DNA of 64,000 bases from Saccopteryx bilineata (GCF_036850765.1 NC_089493.1:16927632-16991631); one strand, 5' to 3'. Shown: positions 1 through 11,910, counted from the stretch's first letter. Translations and numbers: made by a program. The notes: generated from the sequence alone by a model not told the origin.

Positions 1-1271
1 TTTGCTGGCTTAATAATTCAGGAGGACATCTTGGGAGAAGAGCTGGGTCATCTATGACTTCTCACTGTCCCTGTTGTTCACTGGTGGTGTGTGCTTGAAG
101 GCTCTGGGGTCTCACTGAGCCAGGTCACAAAAGGTTTCCATTTGTGGCCTGCAACATTTCCCCCAAGCAAGACTGTTATTCTGTCCTCAGAAGCCTGGAA
201 ACCTGGCAATGACTTGGCCTCCTTATGGATTGAAGTCCTTTGAAGCATCCACTTCCAGCATACGGAGGTTTCAACAGTGCTGAATATTTGCTTTGGCAAG
301 TCATTTCCCGAGATTCTTCAGCTGCCTCCCCATCAGCACTCACTTTCCCAAAAGGTAATGAATAATGGCTGTTGAATCATTTACCCAAAGCTAGCAGTAA
401 ATTCAACATCATAGTCACATCCAGCCTTTTCTCAACACTGCTAACAAACTTTTTGATTTGGTCATGACCATCATGGTGCTGAGAGGAACACGCTTCTGTG
501 TCTGGTCCCTAATCCAGGTCATTAAAAGTCTCTCCATGTCTGATACAGGCCCTTCTCAAGTTTTCATTAGTCTCATTGCTTTCAGTGAAGCAGATCCTTT
601 AATAACTTTTATTGCTTTTTTTCTTGTTCTTCAAGTTTGTAGCTGTGGTCGAAAAAGACATGCCTGACTGGTAAGCAGTAAGCATCACTGATTTTTTCAC
701 CTTCGTAGTCCTTAATCACTTTTAATTTTGTTTCCAGGTCAATTATTCGATGTGGCCTCTTACTGACAACATTAGCAGTGGATTTTGTGTGCTTAGAAAC
801 CATGGAAACAAAACAAAAAAATGAAAAAATCAAGCCTAAAAGAAAATAATGCAACAAAGAAACATGGTAAGCATGAGATGTATGAGGTTGCTGACAGCCA
901 AAGATGGCATACTACTTTCCAGCAAACTTAAACTTTTTATTTTAATGGAAAAAGTATGTTCTGAAATACTAATTAAAAATATAGTACAGTGAATACATAA
1001 ACCAGTAACATAGTCATTTATTATCATTAGCAAGTATTGTGTACTGTACATAATTATATGTGCTGTACTGTTATGTTACGGGCAGCACAGTAGATTTGTT
1101 TTCACCAACATCACCACCAACACGTGAGTAATGCCTTGCCCTAGACTCTGTGATGACAACACTCTCACTAGGCGATAGAAAATTTTCAGTTCTATCATAA
1201 TCTTAAGGTACCACCATACTATATCTGTTCCATGATCACAAGAACGTTGTTATGCAGTTTGTAGCAACTGT
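1..1271 (-). mobile_element. Tigger (pogo-like Tc1/mariner) DNA transposon remnant, cut by window edge
   Basis: The minus strand carries the terminal part and the start of the transposase of a Tigger element. The 1060-1271 stretch (CACGTGAGTAATGCCTTGCC, then CACTAGGCGATAG, ending near TTATGCAG..ACTGTATA) resembles the terminal region I remember for Tigger7/MER44, followed by TA as expected for this superfamily. Stretches at 78-300 and 609-860 encode transposase-like peptide. The rest of the element lies left of the window. Superfamily assignment is firm; the Tigger7 label is from memory. Confidence 0.8.
78..857 (-). pseudogene. Broken Tigger transposase (N-terminal DNA-binding part and start of DDE region)
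   Basis: Two in-phase-looking pieces on the minus strand belong to a pogo/Tigger transposase. The N-terminal piece (857 to 609) has the CENP-B-like helix-turn-helix signature KRPHRIIDLETKLKVIKDYE. The downstream piece (299 to 78) contains IHKEAKSLPGF and DRITVLLGGNVAGHKWKPF, the region just after the first catalytic aspartate; the usual DETS is here ETS preceded by V, so that residue looks lost. The 300-600 stretch between them is interrupted by stops and frameshifts. No intact protein can be made. It is an ancient fossil, not a domesticated gene as far as seen. Confidence 0.8.
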
Positions 1272-1984
1272 ATAAGACCTATCAATATAAAATAAAGCCT
1301 CATATGTCAGTCTTTGGAAAGTGTATTGATAACATTGAACTTTTACAAAGCTTCTTTTAAGATACTTAATCATAAAATAATATATTAAAATCATGAAATA
1401 TTATTAAATATGTAGAATTGATTTATCAATTTTCCCATTTGTGAAATATAAATATACATAATTATCCAGATAAGGTTAAGAAGCTGACTAACATGAGCAG
1501 AGCAATGGTGACATCCTGACTATGAAAAGGGTGAATGAATAATACAGTCTTATCAATGACATGCATGTTTATTACAGATATTTTTACAATTAAAATAATG
1601 CTGGAAATTACATAAATATAAAATCATTAGATCTTATACACTGTCTTAGAAATATTTATCATGATCATCTAATTACACTTCAAGAATTATACTAAAGTAA
1701 AATCAAACACAATAAGCAATATTATGTCTATAAATGTAAGGACTAAATGTGTGTGTATATGGTATAATGTTATATTTGCGTCTGAATATGAGTCTCAGTT
1801 AACAACTATATTTTAAATTTTGTGTATTGATTCAAATATTGCAAGAAATTGCAGAAAGGTACTGTATAAGTAATGCTTATCTAATCTTAATTTTCTTTTT
1901 CATGTTTCTTTTTTAAATTTCAACAAAGCAGTTCTCTTTTTTAATGAGAATGAATTATTTTTGACACAAATTATATATATGCCA
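1272..1984. other. AT-rich unassigned sequence
   Basis: I see no ORF, repeat family or structured motif here. It is AT-rich, with only scattered short A/T runs. Confidence 0.5.
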
Positions 1985-2080
1985 CAGTATTAAAGAGGTT
2001 GTTATAACAGAAAACCCCTGATATATGGGTAGTTTATAAAAAATACAGGTTTATTTTCTTTCATATTACTTTTATGGCAG
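1985..2080 (-). mobile_element. Possible MaLR (MLT1/MST-type) LTR end, fragment
   Basis: GTTGTTATAACAGAAAACCC followed by GGGTAGTTTATAAA and a run of T-rich sequence resembles the reverse complement of the 3' end of MaLR LTRs (GCTATAACAAAATACC..GGGTGGCTTATAAACAACAGAAATTTATT). It is short and diverged. Confidence 0.4.
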
Positions 2081-2391
2081 ATCAGACACCCTGCCTCCAT
2101 CGTGCAATAGTAAGAAAATGTAGAATATGCATTAAGTCTTAATAACTTCAGTCTAGAAGTGACAGACATAGAATCTATTTGCCAGTAGTAGACAGTTCCA
2201 ACCCAACTGTCTGGGAAACTTGGCATCATAAGGAGAAAATAGATATTTTCTAACTATTAATTCTTCCTGCCAAAATACCTATTTTTTCTCCTTACATTGT
2301 CTGGCCATAGGGTGACAAATTCACAGTGGTATTTCATTGTTTAGATGATCCCTATTTACAGTGGTAAATCTGATTCCTACCTACCTGTGAT

Positions 2392-2897
2392 GGTTAGTTA
2401 ATTTTACGTGTCCAATTGACTAGGCTATGATGCCTAGTTATTTATTTGGTCTAATACCAGTCTAGTTGCTGTGAAGGTGCATTTTAGAGGTAAATACTTT
2501 TAAATCTGTAGATTCTGAGTAAAACAATTATTCTTCATTACATGGGTGAACCGCATTCAATCAGTTGGAAGCCTTGAAATTAGACAGAGTTCCCCTGAAG
2601 AGAAAGGAATTATGCCAACAGACTGCCTTCAACTCAAGACTTCAAGTCAATTCTTGTTGAAACCAATTATTCAAAATCTCTCTCTCTCTCTTTCAATCTC
2701 AATCTCTCTCTCTCTCAAACTCTCTCTTTCTCTAAATATATACAGATATATATATCTGTATATATCTATATATATATATCTGTATATATCTATATCTATA
2801 TCTATCTATATATATATGTATGTATGTATAACACACACAAACACACACACACACACATCTTACTGGTTCTTTTCCTCTGGACAACACTAACGAATGT
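2392..2897 (+). mobile_element. Ancient MaLR-like LTR with internal microsatellite
   Basis: It begins TGATGGTTAGTTAATTTTAC, then GTCCAATTGACTAGGCTATG, and ends CTCTGGACAACACTAACGA, matching the mammalian interspersed repeat that starts TGATGGTTAATTTTATGTGTCAACTT and ends ..GACTAATACA. The TG start and the ACTAA(TACA) end are shared with ERVL-MaLR LTRs. The region just before the end has expanded into CT, ATCT and CA repeats. Class assignment is from remembered consensus. Confidence 0.55.
2677..2857. repeat. Compound microsatellite (CT)n-(ATCT/AT)n-(CA)n
   Basis: Successive runs of CT, TATATC/TATCTA and ACACAC are visible directly. It sits in the AT-rich 3' part of the LTR-like repeat, so the 114-codon ORF that spans it (serine, leucine, isoleucine and tyrosine runs) is not a gene. 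Confidence 0.9.
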
Positions 2898-3879
2898 ACT
2901 GTTTCTCAGAGACCAAAATATACTGAGTTTTTTATGTACTGAACTCAAATTTTGACACATGGTCTAAAACAGAGGAATAGTTAATATTCAAAAGTAGAAC
3001 TCTCAGAAGATCCAAGATAAACAGCCCCTCAATAATTGTCCACTAGAAACAAAGTAAAAATATTTCTACCCTCATGATCCGTGAATGGCTTCCAGCCTCT
3101 ATCCCATTTCACCTCTAATTATGCTTTTATTAATAGTTTGCTTCCTAAAAAAATCACAAAAAGCAAAGGAATGAAAACTAAAAAAATACATTTTCTATGA
3201 CAATCCTTAGTTTGTAGTTTTCTATGGCAGATATGATCACCCGTCTGTGAAAAAAAGGAGCCCACGTTGGTAAAATGTCTGGTGAGGTTTGGCCACCTTA
3301 TGTTCCATCTTTCCCTATTTGGTTTATCTTTCCTATTTCCTATAATGCATGTCATATTTTTTCTGGCTCTGCACTTAACAGGCTTCCCAGGTTTAATTTG
3401 TGTCCAGTGGGAGCACTATGTTTGCTTGGTTTTGAGGTTGACACTTCTTTTTGGATACTTACCATATGTTTTTACAATATATATTATACCAAGTTCCTGT
3501 TTTCTCAGTGCATATTTTTATATGTAGGGGTTAACTAGAGGAAAATGAACAGATTAACTTATATTTCAGTCATAGTCTGGCTTAATTTTCACTTGAATTC
3601 ATTTCAAACTAAATGTTTCATCCCCATTCATCTTTATTCATTCAACTGTGTCCCATGGACGTTTGCCATTTAAACACCTGGTAGTTTTCCCCTCTTGGCA
3701 GATTCTTGGACTCATCCTACTATTTCTAGTACTTTGCTAGAATTAAGAACATTATTTTTCTCAAAGGTGACGAGAGTTAGGGGGGAAATTTAATGTCCTT
3801 ATTTCCTTGCCAAAGATATGCTAAGAGGTAAATTTCATAGCTGCAACCCCCCCTCCAGGGTTCCATACTTGTTATAAAT
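2898..3879. other. Unassigned unique sequence
   Basis: Both strands were read. The overlapping ORFs at 3267-3538 are short, hydrophobic and T-rich, without a recognisable domain. No repeat family is recognised. Confidence 0.45.
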
Positions 3880-3985
3880 GTAAATCTTCACAGTGCAGTT
3901 GTGAGGACTTAGAAGGTGGAAGCAACTTAGAGTCAGTGCCAAAAAGCACCAGTAAATGGCGGTGCTATTGCTGTCTGTCTCATTA
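3880..3985 (-). mobile_element. MIR SINE fragment
   Basis: AGTTGTGAGGACTTAGAA followed by AGAGTCAGTGCC..GCACCAGTAAATG follows the reverse MIR pattern (GTTGTGAGGATTAAATGA..AACAGTGCCTGGCACATAGTAA). Diverged, so moderate confidence. Confidence 0.5.
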
Positions 3986-6634
3986 TTAACTAAGAGATGT
4001 GGTCAACTTCAGAAATAGACTCTATGTAACACAACGTCAATGTTGCATCTAACATTTATTGTGCATTCACTGCATGTGTGGTATCACAACTAAAGAATGA
4101 TGAGTGTCCACTATATTTCATTTCCACAAAGTGTGGGAGCATCGTGTTGTTTTTTCCCTCTTCCAATCAATTTCCATTTTTGTCTGTCCATGCTCTACTT
4201 CAGCAAAATCATCTTGTATGGGTTTAGTCATTCTACCAATAAATCCTACTGCACTTTAAATGATGGCTCAAGAGCAAGAAGAATGGAACAGACCTGCCAA
4301 TCTTTACTCTCCATCTCCTGCAGCTGGCATGCTCTACATTGTTAAGAGAGCTGAATTCCTCATTAGAGGTAGTCTTGACCTCAATATAGATTAGTTCTTT
4401 CTGGGTAAAGATTTCACACCAAACAGAGATAGACAAGAGCAAATTACAACAGGTTTTTCAAATAGCTCCTACAGCCACAAATGTAATATGTTCAGTGTGG
4501 GAGCATTGTTAATGATGCATGCATTTTCCCAGTCACATCCATACATTGATCAAAATCGCTGTCAGTAGCATTGTATTTGGAAATAAAGATCACAGGCATG
4601 CACACGTGTGTGTCTGCTGGGTATCTAATGCTATATTTCAAGAAATATAAGATATTGAAGGAAATTGTACTAATGATGGAAATATGCAATTAGGGAGGTC
4701 AATTTGACACTCTGAGGTCTTTCTTTTCCAAATAAAGCGACCTAAGCTGAAAGAAAGAATACTACTTTGCAAATCACGAAAACAGTGTCAAAACTGCTTC
4801 TGCAATTTTGTGAAATTATTATTTATGTCAATTCAGTGACATAAATAAGATCTACCAAGCTTTAATTTTGTACTTTCATATAATAAATATTCTATAGCAA
4901 TTTATTCTAAAGAAAATTTATTTGAAAAAATATAAACAAAAATCTGGTTGAATTATTAAACCTCATCCCATTTCCCATTTTAATTGGTTTTAGGTATTTT
5001 TTTCTCTTTGGAAGAATATTCATAAGCAAATTCTTCAAGAAAAAATACATATCAAGGATATCATAAATATCTGTTATGAATAGAAGTTTTATATGTGTAT
5101 TACACATATAACAAAAAGATGGTTAATTTAGGTTCTTTCTTTTATATATGTGTGTATATATATACTGTACTTATATATTGATTATATTTGAGCTCAGTCA
5201 GTTTCAAACTATGATCTTTTTCATAGATATTATTTCACTAAAATTTGATTCAAATATAATTTAAATATTTCTAAATTTTGTGTAATTTAACAGAATAGTT
5301 AAACATCATACAGAAAGTAATGTTTAACTAATTTTATAATACTGTCTATTAAAATTGGACAGGATTTCTCTTTATATTCAGTTTAATTTCATATTCAGCT
5401 CAATTTATTTAAATAACTGGTGAGAGTTAAAATTATATTTGTAAATAGGCCTCTGCTTTTAAAATACATTTACCTTTATTCCTCCTGCTAACCATTTTGC
5501 ACAGTATTCAGTAGTTAAAATATATTCAATAGAACTCTGAATAAAGCACTATTGAACCCTTTTTGCCTATATGAAGAAGAGGGTGATATCAGTAGAGCCT
5601 ATTAGATGAGGGATGCTTTTATCTTTTATGTTAGTGGTTTCTGTTGCCTTTAGTTTTTAAAGGTTGGCTGCGGAGCTGCAGATAAGCAGAAAGAGGTCAC
5701 ATCAAATAACAGCTGGAATAAACTGAATACATAACAGAGCTCAACTCATCCATGTGCTATCTGAAAACATAGTTATAAACTTTAAATTCAATACTTCTTT
5801 AAATATACTAAAAGGTATGTTTAGATAGCTTCAAAGATATGACCTAATGAAGTCCAATATAGAAAAGAAGCCCTCTTATTATTTTAAATGTGCTGTTACA
5901 TTATAATAGGACCAGGCATTCTAAGATGAAAGGAAATGTTCTCAATCTCATTGCCATCATTAGTCCCATTTTAATTTGTTCAGATCTGAAATATGGTAAA
6001 TAATCTAAATAGTCTGAGGGTCTATAAGAAATTCTGATAACATTCCTATTTTCCTTCTCTGTGCCTGCTAAACAATCTTAGTGTATGGCCTTATAACCTT
6101 ACTCATTTCATTGTGACAATGAGCTTTTTGTTCAATGCAGAGGCAGCCAGTACCTTTCCTCCATCCACTACATCCTCTTTGTGTGAAAGCTTTCAAGGCA
6201 CAGCTTGTCTGAGAAAATATCCTTCACCCTTTGCTCCTATGTAACAAAGCAGGGCCATTCTTTAGAAGAAGAGTCCAGATCAACAGGATACAAGAACTCC
6301 TATAGCATGAAACACATGAAATAATGTCACAGGTTTAATGGCACTCCACGTGGGAATAGGGCTACTCTGCACTCATGCCCTCCATTTCCAGTGCAGGAGA
6401 ACACAAGGGGCCACCAAAATCACCAAGAAGCACAAGGAAATTTACAGAAAGTTCTCATGTTGAAGCATGGGTTCACTGCATGGCTGACCTAGTCAAATGT
6501 CACTGTTACTCTTCGGGAAAAAGAAGAAAAGAATAACATAAAGCTAACAGGATTTGATTATATTCTACTGATCATGTATGAATTGCATCTTCCATCCAGA
6601 GCTGGAAAACACTGATTAAAATCCAGTCTTTCAG
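3986..6634. other. Unassigned AT-rich sequence
   Basis: No ORF above 85 codons and none with a domain. A short alternating TATATATGTGTGTATATATA tract lies at about 5144-5164. The rest reads as old unique or unrecognisably decayed sequence. Confidence 0.45.
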
Positions 6635-6908
6635 CCTGACCAGGCGGTGGCGCAGTGGATAGAGCATCAGACTGGGATGCAGAAGAACCCAGGTTTGAGA
6701 CCCCAAGGTCGCCAGCTTGAGCGCAGGCTCATCTGGCTTGAGCAAAAAAAGCTCACTAGCTTGGACCCAAAGTCGCTGGTGTGAGCGAGGGGTTACTCCG
6801 TCTGCTCTAGGCCCGCACACCGAAAATCTGATGACTGATGCTTCTCATCTCTCTCCATTCCTGTTTGTCTGTTCCTATCTATCCCTCTCTCTGTCTCTGT
6901 AAAAAAAA

Positions 6909-6910
<2 letters not shown>
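6635..6910 (+). mobile_element. Family A (Rhin-1-like) tRNA-derived SINE, internally deleted
   Basis: It starts CCTGACCAGGCGGTGGCGCA; the A box (GTGGCGCAGTGGATAGAGC) and the B-box-like GGTTTGAGACC mark the tRNA-derived head. The body segment GTCAAGGCACATATGAGAAA..CAATCAATGAACAAC present in full copies is missing: the sequence jumps from GCTCTAGGCCCGCAC to GAAAATCTGATGACTGATGC. Flanking CAGTCTTT at 6624-6631 and 6962-6969 is a plausible target duplication, which places the following CA repeat inside the insertion as its tail. Confidence 0.9.
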
Positions 6911-6956
<46 letters not shown>

Positions 6957-6962
6957 ACACAC
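6905..6962. repeat. (AT)(AC)n microsatellite at the SINE tail
   Basis: A short A/AT run passes into about 24 AC units with one ATAC interruption. It directly follows the SINE tail and precedes the likely 3' target duplication. Confidence 0.95.
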
Positions 6963-8796
6963 AGTCTTTAACACTTCCCAATTGTCAATTTGTTCTTAAA
7001 TTAATCCCTTTGGCATTTCTTCTTGTTGTTGCTGTTATGAAGAGCAAAATACTTTCAAGTGAGCGCAATGTTTATGACTAACATTAAGTTAACTCAAACT
7101 CTATTATAAAAATCCGTAATAATGATGAATAATATAGAGCCTTAGACAAGCATCCTTTGATAATCCTTTATAATATTCACCTTCAGTGTTTAAAAGAAAC
7201 AAAAACATGAAGCTACCAATCCATGAAAAATTGATCTTTAATACTTTGATATATAATTAGGTCTTAATTCCCTCTCCAGTTTCTCTGGATCTGCTTAAGT
7301 TTTGAAACCAATTCAAAGTAATATTTAAATTATTACAACATGTAACTTAATGGGAGTTCTTTAGCATCTCAGTGCAAACACCTTACAAATCCTTTCCACC
7401 TTATCCTTCTGATGTCTGTGTATAATTTTCAACTGTCCACAAACCAGGCGTGCACTCACTGTAGAGCAATGAAGTAAGATAATCACTATTACACATTAGC
7501 ACACCTCCGGGACTACTGTTTGTGTCTCAGGAGAAAGAAAGTAATCTTTATTCAAAAATCCTTGGAGATGGCAGCCACTAATCAACCACTCAGGATATTT
7601 AATCTATTTCTCCAGCATATTTCCCTGCTTTCATGCCATGTGATTTTATTTATTTATTTTGTCACAAATTAATTTCATCAAAAATTTATCACTTCAATCC
7701 TAAGTATTTTACCAACAGAATCAGATCCCAAGAGTCTGTCAGGTGAATAAACTGGTTCAGGTACTTTTTAAGGTGTCATAATTCCTTTAGGTCATGAGGG
7801 TACGGTAAATTATAGCTACACATTGACTGGTAAGAGGGGAAAAGAACAGAATGAGATTCTCCAAATGGACACATAAAATTGTTTGCAAACAGAAGAAGAG
7901 TTAATTCACCTTTCTTTCTTTATAATTGGTGTCTTCTTAGATGGAAAAAAATCAGGCTTTTACTTCCTTCCTCAAAAATATTTAAGAATACAAATTTAGC
8001 TAGGTATAGAATCTATCCCAAGGTGTGACATTGTCATTAGAAATTGGCAAATAGATTCTAATAGTCTTCTGTGAGCTAATATTTATTTTGTTTGGGGGAA
8101 ATTATCTTCTTTATTGTCAAAAGAAAGAAAGATCTCTAGGAATACTAGATTAAATGTATGTTCTACTAGAACCAGTATCTCTAGTAAACCTAGTCTTTTG
8201 CTAAATGAGTTGTACACATTTTCTAAACCTTGATTCTGAATATATAGCTTCAACTCTTTTAACCTATTCTTTTATTTTTTTAAGAAATGAAGGGTACTGT
8301 AAAAACTGAATGTATTTGGAATTATTAAAAGTATTCAAATTATAGTTGAGAAAAAAAAAGAGTAACTAAATCAAACATATATATTACATTTAAACAAAAC
8401 AAAAAGGGGAGGCCCCCGGTTTAGCCATAGAGTAGATACAATGTGCCCTCAGTGACCTCCATTCTGACCCAGCCAGGCACCCACCTGCCAGAATCCCCAC
8501 AAATGACTCCAGCCTAACTTATTGTCATGATTTCTACCTTCTCCTTTATCTTGTCCTACATATTATGTTTTCCACTGCTTCATAATTCTTAAAGGAATTC
8601 AAAGAAACCACTTCAAAATGAGGTGCAAATTATTATTGATAGACTAGATGAACATATCTTATAGATACTAAATTGGTAACTTTTAGATATATTATGCATC
8701 AATCTCAAAGCAAATATGCTGAAATTATAAAAATTCTAGGGCTAGTACTAGGCATCAGTCACACTCTTGGGAAAATAAAAGAAAGTATACATTTTT
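6963..8796. other. Unassigned AT-rich sequence
   Basis: No coding signal or recognisable repeat was found on either strand. Confidence 0.45.
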
Positions 8797-8996
8797 AAAA
8801 CACTTCCAATGAGCCAGACATACTAGACATTTAATTATCCAATTATCACAGATGTCTCTGAAAGTAGATCTCATGTTTTTGGATAAGGAAAGTGAGATAT
8901 AGAGAAAGTTTACTTAAATTGCCTAAGGTCACGCACATAAGAAGTGATAGAGCAGTTATCTGAACTCAGGTTGTCCAGGCTTTAAGATTGTATTCC
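8797..8996 (+). mobile_element. MIR SINE
   Basis: The order AACACTTCCAATGAGCCAGACA, AATTATCCAATTATCACAGA, GGATAAGGAAAGTGAGATAT and TTGCCTAAGGTCACGCACATAA..GAACTCAGGTTGTCCAGGCT reproduces the MIR core and 3' region in the plus direction. A family B SINE has inserted into its 3' end. Confidence 0.8.
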
Positions 8997-9121
8997 GGGC
9001 CTGACCTGTGGTGGCGCAGTGGATAAAGTGTCGACCTGGAAATGCTGAGGTCGCCGGTTCAAAACCCTGGGCTTGCCTGGTCAAGGCACATATGGGAGTT
9101 GATGCTTCCAGCTCCTCCCCC

Positions 9122-9168
<47 letters not shown>

Positions 9169-9217
9169 GCTCTCTCCTCTCTAAAATGAATAAATAAAAA
9201 ATAAAAAAAAAAAAAAA
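8997..9217 (+). mobile_element. Family B tRNA-derived SINE with 13 bp target duplication
   Basis: It starts CCTGACCTGTGGTGGCGCAG with B box CCGGTTCAAAACCC, followed by CAAGGCACATATGGGAGTTG, a long (CT)n tract at about 9126-9165 and an AATAAATAAA/A-rich tail. AAGATTGTATTCC flanks it exactly at 8984-8996 and 9218-9230. Inserted in a MIR. Confidence 0.95.
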
Positions 9218-9384
9218 AAGATTGTATTCCTTTCCAAATGCAATTCTACCATCACTCTCAGGAAACCATTTCAGTAACCCTCAAAAAAGCATTACATAAT
9301 GGGCTGTTCTAGTGCCGTCTTTTTCTGAAGTTTCTTAATATATAGAAAAATGAACTCAAAACTAGATTTTAAAATGCCAGGACA

Positions 9385-9608
9385 GTGTGGTGGTTACGGG
9401 GGGCAGAGGGAAGGAAGGAGGGAGAGGGGGAGGGAGAAGGGGGAGGGGCACAAAGAAAACTAGATAGAAGGTGACGGAGGACAGTCTGCCTTTGGGTGAT
9501 GGGTATGCGGCAGAATTGAATGACAAGATAACCTGGACATGTTTTCTTTGAATATATGTACCCTGATTTATTGATGTCACCCCATTAAAATAAAAATTTA
9601 TTTATAAA
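9385..9608 (+). mobile_element. 5'-truncated L1, 3' UTR only, 14 bp target duplication
   Basis: A G-rich polypurine tract, then AGATAGAAGGTGACGGAGGA, ATGACAAGATAACCTGGACA and ATTTATTGATGTCACCCCAT with an A-rich end. This is the 3' end of the same L1 lineage as the antisense copy at 22584. AAAATGCCAGGACA is exact at 9371-9384 and 9609-9622. Confidence 0.9.
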
Positions 9609-9837
9609 AAAATGCCAGGACATTGTTATATGTAATTACAAAATATCTTATTATATGTTATAATAAAAAAATACTATGTCACAAACATCCTTACAACTAC
9701 ACATATTAAAATAACTCATGCTTAAATCCTATTCTGCTCTAAAGTAATAAAATGTAATTTCTGGTACTCAACCATAAACTGATGACTGAAACTACTCTTT
9801 TTTATTGTTTAGTATTTTCTTCATTTGCTTTATTTAT

Positions 9838-10095
9838 AATTGCATTTATTGGAGTGACACTGGTGAATAAAGTTACATAGGTTTCAGTTGAACAATTCTA
9901 TAATACATCATTGGGATATTGTATTGTGTGTTCACTACCTCAAGTCAAGTCTCCTGTCACCGTTTATCTCCCTTTACCCTCTTCTACCTCCCTCACCCCC
10001 CTTTCCCCTGGTAGTCACCATGCTGTTGTCTGTGTCCATGAATGTTTTTTTCTCTTTGCTTAATCCCTTCATCTTTTTCATCCAGCCCCCAACCA
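9838..10095 (-). mobile_element. L1 3' end, antisense
   Basis: GTGACACTGGTGAATAAAGT, TACATAGGTTTCAGTTGAAC, AATTCTATAATACATCATTG and a C-rich stretch followed by GTAGTCACCATGCTGTTGTC is the reverse complement of a bat-type L1 3' UTR, related to the copies at 20774 and 55966. I did not find a clear target duplication. Confidence 0.75.
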
Positions 10096-10434
10096 CTCTT
10101 TAAAGAACTATCTGTACTCTTAATTTCAGATTCCAGAAAGCCCTGAAGTACATGGAGACAGGTGAGGAAGTAGAAAGTAGATTCCAGTCTTCCATCTGAT
10201 TTTCAAAGGTATCTTTGACCTGAAAAGATTATGACATCAATGTAGAAATATTTTTATCATCCAAAATTTTACAGTGATCCTTGAATATTCTTTAAACCTA
10301 TTTCTTTCCTTTGACTCTATCAGAAACTGGAAGTCAAGTCAGAACCTAGGACCAGACTTGAACATATTTTGAAATTGTTGAATATGGGAAAAAATGCTTC
10401 AATGTATGATCTTTTGTAGTAGATAGAAATCTAA

Positions 10435-11352
10435 GATGACATCCCAAGATGTCAAACACTACAGTTGTGGGTATTGATGTGGCAAAATTTTGCAGGTTTA
10501 GTCTGACCAGGCAGTGGCACAGTGGATAGAGCATCGAACTGGGGATGCGGAGGACCCTGGCTCAAGACCCCGAGGTCGCCAGCTTGAGCATGAGCTCAAT
10601 TGGTTTGAACAAAGCTCACCAGCTTGGACCCCAGGTCGCTGGCTCAAGCAAGGGGTCACTCAGCCTGCTGTAGCTCCACGGTCAAGGCACATATGAGAAA
10701 GAAATCAATGAACAACTAAGGTGTCACAATGAAAAACTGATGATTGATGCTTCCCATCTCTCTCCATTCCTGTCTGTCTGTCCCTATCTATCCCTCTCAC
10801 TGATTCTCTCTGTCTCTGTAAAAAAAAAAAATTTGCAGGTGTAAAGTCCAAATCAATTGACTTTAAATTATTGGCATTATTTGGGTGGGACTGATATAAT
10901 CACTTGAGCCCTTCAAAAGTAGTTTCCTTGGGTTGGTAACAAAAGGGAATCAGAGAGATTTAAAATATAAAAAAAAAATTAACATTAAGAAAAATTTCAG
11001 TTGCTGAGATAGAGAAGGAAACATAGCAGGCTGTTTATAGCTGTTAAGAGCTGACAACCTTCCTTAGTTCATAGCCAGTGAGGCAATGGGGACTGTAGTC
11101 TCCTACCACAGGGAAATGAATTCTTGCCAACAACCCAAGGGAGCTTGGAAACATATCTTTCCTTAATCAAGATTACAAATGTGTAGTCAGCTGGATGATA
11201 CCTTGGTGACAGCACTTTAAGACCCTGAGTAGAGGACCTACTCCAAATCTGCTGGAATCCTGATGCAGGTAATAGATAAGATGATATCAATCTTATCATT
11301 TTAGGACACAGAATTTGCTATAAGTAGTGACATAGCAACAGACAGCTAATAT
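10435..11352 (+). mobile_element. MaLR (MLT1-type) LTR, split by a SINE
   Basis: Fragments in order: GGCAAAATTTTGCAGG before the SINE; after it CAATTGACTTTAAATTA, GGGTGGGACTGATATAATCA, GAATTCTTGCCAACAACC, AAGACCCTGAGTAGAGGACC and a GACATAGCAACAGACAGCTAATA end. This is the layout of old MaLR LTRs. Only the LTR is seen, with no internal retroviral sequence. Confidence 0.7.
10501..10829 (+). mobile_element. Family A (Rhin-1-like) SINE
   Basis: Complete copy: TCTGACCAGGCAGTGGCACA head, decayed B box GGCTCAAGACC, the GTCAAGGCACATATGAGAAA body and a TCTGTCTCTGT-A(n) tail. The flanks AATTTTGCAGGTTTA (just 5') and AATTTGCAGGTGTA (10830-10843) are a drifted target duplication inside the LTR. Confidence 0.93.
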
Positions 11353-11765
11353 AGTTGTTAACTAACGAAGCTCACATCTTTTAACTTTTTTATGAAATTG
11401 GAAATTCTAGTTAATATACTTGGAGCTATTGACACCTCGTAATTTCTTACTATGGCAAGTGTTCTCATCAGAACAAAAATAAAATAAGGTGGATTATTAA
11501 GTTATCTATTGGTCATTTATTATTTAAAACCTACAGCATGGTTTTTCAAGTCTATTCTTTTGGCCACTCTAAAGGGTGAGCAATAAATACCTAAAGGCAT
11601 GGGAAGGAGACCACCGCTACAGTTTCACTAATAGTTTGTCTAATAACTTTTAGTACTTTTTAAGGTTTAAACTGAGCATTCTGTGCTCACATTTTTTTAA
11701 GGGAAATCTGTTCTAAATTGAATCAATTAAATAAACATTATGTTTAAGTAACCATAAGAATAAAT
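11353..11765. other. Unassigned sequence
   Basis: No coding or repeat signal recognised. Confidence 0.45.
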
Positions 11766-11910
11766 CAGGTAGTGTCCTGTAAACATAGATTTCCAATTAC
11801 CTCCAAAGGAAAATTATGATTCAGGTCTCTGGAGTAAATTTAAGTAATCTATATTTTTTACATTACTCCAGACAGTTCTTATGATGGCAAATGTTTGGGA
11901 AACTGCCTTA
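11766..11910 (+). mobile_element. Possible MER5A-type (hAT-Charlie) MITE fragment
   Basis: TATGATTCAGGTCTCTGGAG, TTAAGTAATCTAT and a tail reading CAAATGTTTGGGAAACTGCC loosely follow MER5A (GATTCAGTAGGTCTGG.., ..TTTGAGAACCACTG). Diverged; only the order and spacing support it. Confidence 0.4.

Noticed and set aside
2546..2890. 114-codon ORF of Ser/Leu/Ile/Tyr runs
   Set aside because: It is translated microsatellite inside an LTR-like repeat.
9126..9170. CRISPR-like or tandem satellite array
   Set aside because: Simple CT repeat in a SINE; no spaced repeats of CRISPR type anywhere, and the genome is mammalian.
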